Below are positions 34,077 through 36,871 of a DNA stretch of 36,871 bases, piece by piece (positions within the stretch are counted from its first letter, which is position 1; each line of letters begins with the position of its first letter). The translations under genes were made by a program, and so were the position numbers. Source of the stretch: Acidimicrobiales bacterium (GTDB lineage Bacteria > Actinomycetota > Acidimicrobiia > Acidimicrobiales > SHLQ01); NCBI GenBank assembly GCA_020629375.1, contig JAHDDK010000037.1, positions 1-36,871 of the forward strand, read 5' to 3'. The notes below the pieces were generated by a model. The model did not search any database. It was not told the DNA's origin and worked only from the letters and a program-made list of their open reading frames with translations.

Positions 34077-34790
34077 CTATCCGCAGGTCGTGATCACGCG
34101 GAAGTCGTCAGTCCACTTCTCGCCCGCCACCCAGATGCTCCAGGAAACGGTTCCGGCATCTCGGTCAAGGATCAACTTGTCGTGATTCTCCATGCCGCGA
34201 CCGCCGCCGTAGTACGTCCCATCCGCGCCCAACAAGTCGTCGGTTTTCTCGAGCTCATCGAGTCGAGTGACGACGCCGAGCACCTCTCGACCCTTGAACG
34301 TTGCCGTGCCTTCCGTGTAGCCGTTGGACTCACGATCGGTCTGGACGTAGTAGCTACACACTTCGGTGCCGGCTGGAACTGTCTGGTCGTGCGGCGTGGC
34401 TCCGGCGAACGCGCCATCGATCGATACAACACGGAGGTCGGCATCGAGCGTGATGGGTCCTGCCTCGGGCCAAACCCGACTGTCGACGTCGCTCTCGACA
34501 TTGCCCTGCAGCGTGTCCGTCGGCGCCGTAGACCGCACAGCACCGCCGCCGAGTGACACGACGGCTCCGCTGGAGGGATCCCAGAGTCGGCCACTGGTCG
34601 TCTCGATCAACGATGGCTCACTCGAACCCCCGAGCGCGCCGGAGGCCGTGTTCGCCTGCTCCGAACCACCAATGGTGTTGCCCATCGTCGACAGCGCCGC
34701 AACGGCACCCATCGCAACCAGCCCGAGCAGAAGCGCCATCTCCGCGCTCACCGCACCACGTTCAGCCGAAGCTCTCCAAAAGCGAAACAT
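34077..34790 (-). CDS. Prepilin-like surface protein, copy B
   Basis: Tandem paralogue of copy A and also exactly 237 residues. The same leader, Gly12/Glu17 cleavage motif and helix are present, and the protein is identical through SSGAVVSLGGG. The C-terminal domain is related but diverged: VCSYYVQTDRESNGY against VCSYYVQIDRATNGY, TYYGGGRGMENHDKL against TYYGGFRGLESNDKV, and the Cys near the end in FRVITTCG. The domain pattern (CSYYV.xDR, EVLGVV, LLG..GTYY, RGxE..D) is one I recall from other secreted bacterial proteins, but I cannot name the family. ATG 34790 is the start. The gene lies 85 bases after the PAS-GGDEF-EAL stop and 124 bases before copy A on the same strand. Confidence 0.8.
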   Translation of the reverse strand: MFRFWRASAERGAVSAEMALLLGLVAMGAVAALSTMGNTIGGSEQANTASGALGGSSEPSLIETTSGRLWDPSSGAVVSLGGGAVRSTAPTDTLQGNVESDVDSRVWPEAGPITLDADLRVVSIDGAFAGATPHDQTVPAGTEVCSYYVQTDRESNGYTEGTATFKGREVLGVVTRLDELEKTDDLLGADGTYYGGGRGMENHDKLILDRDAGTVSWSIWVAGEKWTDDFRVITTCG

Positions 34791-34803
34791 GGCCGAGTTC
34801 TCG
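34561..34803 (-). repeat. 243-bp direct repeat, copy B
   Basis: Partner of 33723-33965 with no mismatch over 243 bases. The first difference on the downstream side is a synonymous change (position 34560 against 33722). The boundary falls inside the coding sequence, not at a gene end, which points to gene conversion or recent partial homogenisation rather than a fresh whole-gene duplication. Confidence 0.97.
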
Positions 34804-34875
34804 CCCTCGGGCGGCGGTTGGCTTGATCCAAACAGGCCGAATGACACATGCGCGAGCGCAACGAGCCCCTCGTGG

Positions 34876-36660
34876 TCAACTCAGAAGTTCGGCGGCGAGC
34901 GCAGCGCGAATGCGGGCATACCGCGCACGTTCGTCGTCGCTCTCGGCCGTCATCTGCGGAATCACGGGGATCGCCGGCGGCTGGAGAGTGTCCCGCAAGG
35001 CGGCTTCGGTGGTCACGAATCCGTCCCGCATCAGCGAGTCGATTGGGGCCGGCACTGCGAACCGAAAGCCCTGACCCACGTGGCATCGCATGTCTGCGAG
35101 CATCTCGGCGATCTCGAAGCTCTCGACACCTTCGGCAACGACATGCAGACCGAGCGAGCTGCCCATGTCGATCGTCGTGCGCACGATCGTGTGATCGGTG
35201 TGGTCCAACACGATGCCGGAGACGAACGACCGATCGATCTTGACCTCGGTGAACGGAAGATCCTTCAAACGAATCAGCGACGAGAAGCCCGTGCCGAAGT
35301 CGTCGAGCGAGAGACCAATTCCGAGCGCCCGCAGCTCGTGAAGGATCGGGGCGATCTTCGCCAGGTCTTCGTCGAGGTCTTTTTCCGAGATCTCGATCGA
35401 CAACTGATCGGCAGCGAAGGTCTCCGATCGACGAAGCTGGCGAATCCTCGGCAAGAACTGCGGCGATCGGAGTCCGTCGACGCTGACGTTCATCGCCAAC
35501 CGCATGGGTTCGCCGCTCGACGGCGTCTTCAGATGCGCAGCAGCAGAGATCGCTTCGAGCGCCCACATGTCGAACCGCGTCCGAAGACCACCCTGCTCGA
35601 TCAGAGGCAAGAACTCGGCCGGGCTTCGAATCCCGCGATCCGGATGACACCATCGGGCGAGGGCCTCGAGCGCAACCGGTTCGCCCGAGTCGAGGTCGAC
35701 GAGTGGCTGAAACCACATCACCAACTCTCGCTCGAGCGAGCGAGCCAAATGTGCGACACGATCGAGGGATTCGACCGACCGATGGTCATCGTTCGCCTCG
35801 TAGCGTTGCTGTCCGGTGCGCTGGCGCTTGGCGTCATACATCGCAACATCGGCTTGGCGCATCAACTCGGGTGTCGTGAGACCGGGCTCGGCTACTGCCC
35901 AACCAATCGACCCGCGGGTGCGGAGGTCGACATCACCGATGCGCATCTCCTCGCCGACGGCTTCGGCAACGATGGCGATTCGCTTCGCAGCCGCCTCGGC
36001 GTCGGCGAACACAAGCAGTCCGAACTCGTCGCCGCCCAATCGCGCCATCGCCAGCTGGTCATCGCACAGCGAGGCCAGGCGGGTGCCGATCTCTTGGAGA
36101 ACGGCATCACCGAACGGGTGACCCAGTGTGTCGTTGATCTGCTTGAACCCGTCGAGATCCATGATTCCGAGCGCAAGGGGCCCCTCGAGACGATCGATGG
36201 CTCGACGTACCTCGTCGAGAAAGCTCTCGCGGCTCAACAACCCCGTGAGCGCATCGACCCGGACCTGGCGGGCAAGGTCGAGCTCGCGTCGCTTGAGGCT
36301 GTCGATGTCCATCGCGATGCCGAGCATCTGGAACCCGTCGCCGTTCTCCTGGATGTGGCTTCGGATTCGAACCCACGATGTCGCCCCCGAGAAATGCCGT
36401 GCCCGGACGTCGGCTACCAATGTGCCGCCGTGTTCGACCTGATGATTGAGCTCCCAGTCGGACAGGATGATGAAGTCGCTCAGGGGTCGACCGATGAGCT
36501 GATCGGGGCGCAGACCGACCACGGGTTCGGTGTCGCCTTCGACAGCCCGAATCGTGAACGGTGCGTCGAGGTCGTGGCAATACACGACGCAACCACTGTC
36601 GCCGAGGAGTCGACGGAGCAGAACGCCAGACAGCTCGGGAGAAGAGGTCACCGCATCCAA
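34876..36660 (-). CDS. PAS-GGDEF-EAL cyclic-di-GMP enzyme
   Basis: Cytoplasmic c-di-GMP turnover protein of 594 residues. A PAS domain covers about 20-130 (FTIRAVEGDTEPVVGLRPDQ, then WVRIRSHIQENGDGFQMLGI). GGDEF begins VDALTGLLSRESFLDEV and keeps IMDLDGFKQINDTLGH and ARLGGDEF. EAL keeps LEALARW, NVSVDGL, EISEKDL, DDFGTGFSS, VKIDRSF, EGVES and QGFRF, so both active sites look complete. TTG 36660 is the longest start; GTG 36651 is nearly equivalent; neither has a strong ribosome site. It is separated from groEL by a strong hairpin and lies directly upstream of two prepilin-like genes on the same strand, which suggests, but does not prove, a role in surface appendage control. Confidence 0.92.
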   Translation of the reverse strand: MDAVTSSPELSGVLLRRLLGDSGCVVYCHDLDAPFTIRAVEGDTEPVVGLRPDQLIGRPLSDFIILSDWELNHQVEHGGTLVADVRARHFSGATSWVRIRSHIQENGDGFQMLGIAMDIDSLKRRELDLARQVRVDALTGLLSRESFLDEVRRAIDRLEGPLALGIMDLDGFKQINDTLGHPFGDAVLQEIGTRLASLCDDQLAMARLGGDEFGLLVFADAEAAAKRIAIVAEAVGEEMRIGDVDLRTRGSIGWAVAEPGLTTPELMRQADVAMYDAKRQRTGQQRYEANDDHRSVESLDRVAHLARSLERELVMWFQPLVDLDSGEPVALEALARWCHPDRGIRSPAEFLPLIEQGGLRTRFDMWALEAISAAAHLKTPSSGEPMRLAMNVSVDGLRSPQFLPRIRQLRRSETFAADQLSIEISEKDLDEDLAKIAPILHELRALGIGLSLDDFGTGFSSLIRLKDLPFTEVKIDRSFVSGIVLDHTDHTIVRTTIDMGSSLGLHVVAEGVESFEIAEMLADMRCHVGQGFRFAVPAPIDSLMRDGFVTTEAALRDTLQPPAIPVIPQMTAESDDERARYARIRAALAAELLS

Positions 36661-36768
36661 TCGGCAGTCTTTCGTCGTCCTGAAGATGGCGCTGTCGCCA
36701 AGTATCGGGCCGAAAACGACGATGAGGCCCGGCCGAAGCCGAGCCCCATCGATGCGTGATTCACACGG

Positions 36769-36811
36769 GATCCCCCGATCGTCGCCATCGCTGGCGACAA
36801 ATCAGGGGATC
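36769..36811 (-). terminator. Two-part hairpin terminator after groEL
   Basis: GTCGCCA at 36781-36787 pairs perfectly with TGGCGAC at 36792-36798 around a TCGC loop. An outer stem pairs GATCCCC at 36769-36775 with GGGGATC at 36805-36811. It begins five bases after the groEL stop and lies in the 155-base gap before the PAS-GGDEF-EAL gene. No T run follows, as is usual in high-GC actinobacteria. Confidence 0.75.
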
Positions 36812-36815
36812 GGCA

Positions 36816-36871
36816 TCACATCATGCCGCCCATGCCACCCATGCCGTCCATGCCACCTGCGGGCATGGCGG
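36816..36871 (-). CDS. groEL: Chaperonin GroEL, C-terminal end (partial)
   Basis: The last 17 readable residues on the minus strand are AMPAGGMDGMGGMGGMM and a TGA stop at 36816-36818. This Gly-Gly-Met tail is the hallmark of Hsp60/GroEL, where it projects into the folding chamber. Actinobacteria often have two groEL genes; the Met/Gly-rich tail marks the general housekeeping type, whereas a His-rich tail marks the other. The gene enters from beyond the right edge, so nothing else can be judged. Transcription probably ends at the hairpin just downstream. Confidence 0.9.
   Translation of the reverse strand, partial: AMPAGGMDGMGGMGGMM

Noticed and set aside
34366..36759. 797-residue plus-strand open frame
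   Set aside because: It lies opposite the GGDEF-EAL and prepilin-like genes, which have recognisable domains. The predicted protein has no motif, and long antisense frames are common at this GC content.
1..36871. Insertion sequences, phage genes, tRNA or rRNA genes
   Set aside because: No transposase, integrase or phage protein motif, tRNA cloverleaf or rRNA stretch was found in the gaps, which are nearly all under 150 bases.

Overview
The window is high-GC DNA, densely packed with genes that use GTG and TTG starts freely. It most resembles a marine or soil actinobacterium of the class Acidimicrobiia (Ilumatobacter-like). This is an inference from the GuaB3-type IMP dehydrogenase paralogue, the PDZ-Lon protease next to a UPF0182 membrane protein (an arrangement known from Mycobacterium), a TIGR03086 DinB-like protein, a PASTA-less membrane Ser/Thr kinase, and the very long Thr-rich tail of a surface protein. 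No rRNA, tRNA, transposase, integrase, prophage or CRISPR array is visible. The DNA looks chromosomal and vertically inherited throughout.

Layout. (a) 1-2780, plus strand: the tail of an unknown gene, a hairpin, then a PAS-GAF-PAS-GGDEF-EAL protein split by a -1 frame change at 1515. (b) 14581 down to 2788, minus strand: a long tightly spaced run of PDZ-Lon protease, DivIVA-like coiled-coil protein, UPF0182 membrane protein, a small unknown protein, acyl-CoA dehydrogenase, DUF2087 regulator, MscS channel, proline-racemase-family enzyme and NAD(P)HX epimerase. Several junctions overlap by a few bases. (c) 14609-21627: a small membrane protein, an acidic unknown protein (minus), then three plus-strand genes. 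These are a HEAT-repeat protein, a membrane-anchored propeller-like protein with a roughly 400-residue Thr-rich tail, and a transmembrane Ser/Thr kinase with a propeller-like outer domain. (d) 26812 down to 21639, minus: guaB3, guaA and a TIGR03086 protein joined by ATGA overlaps, followed by a membrane GGDEF-EAL protein. (e) 26912-28883, plus: a NarL-type histidine kinase and response regulator. (f) 33048 down to 28895, minus: AlkA-type glycosylase, class IV aminotransferase/lyase, small unknown, Nudix hydrolase and PLP decarboxylase. (g) 36871 down to 33239, minus: the end of groEL, a strong hairpin terminator, a PAS-GGDEF-EAL protein and two tandem prepilin-like genes whose 5' ends are identical over 243 bp.

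Themes. Signalling dominates: three cyclic-di-GMP turnover proteins, one two-component system and one Ser/Thr kinase lie within 37 kb. The most notable items are the tandem prepilin-like pair (identical N-terminal export and assembly module, diverged C-terminal domains) downstream of a c-di-GMP enzyme, the kinase and Thr-rich surface pair, the DivIVA-like protein placed between the PDZ-Lon protease and UPF0182, and the split GGDEF-EAL gene. All functions are read from sequence motifs; no database search was run.
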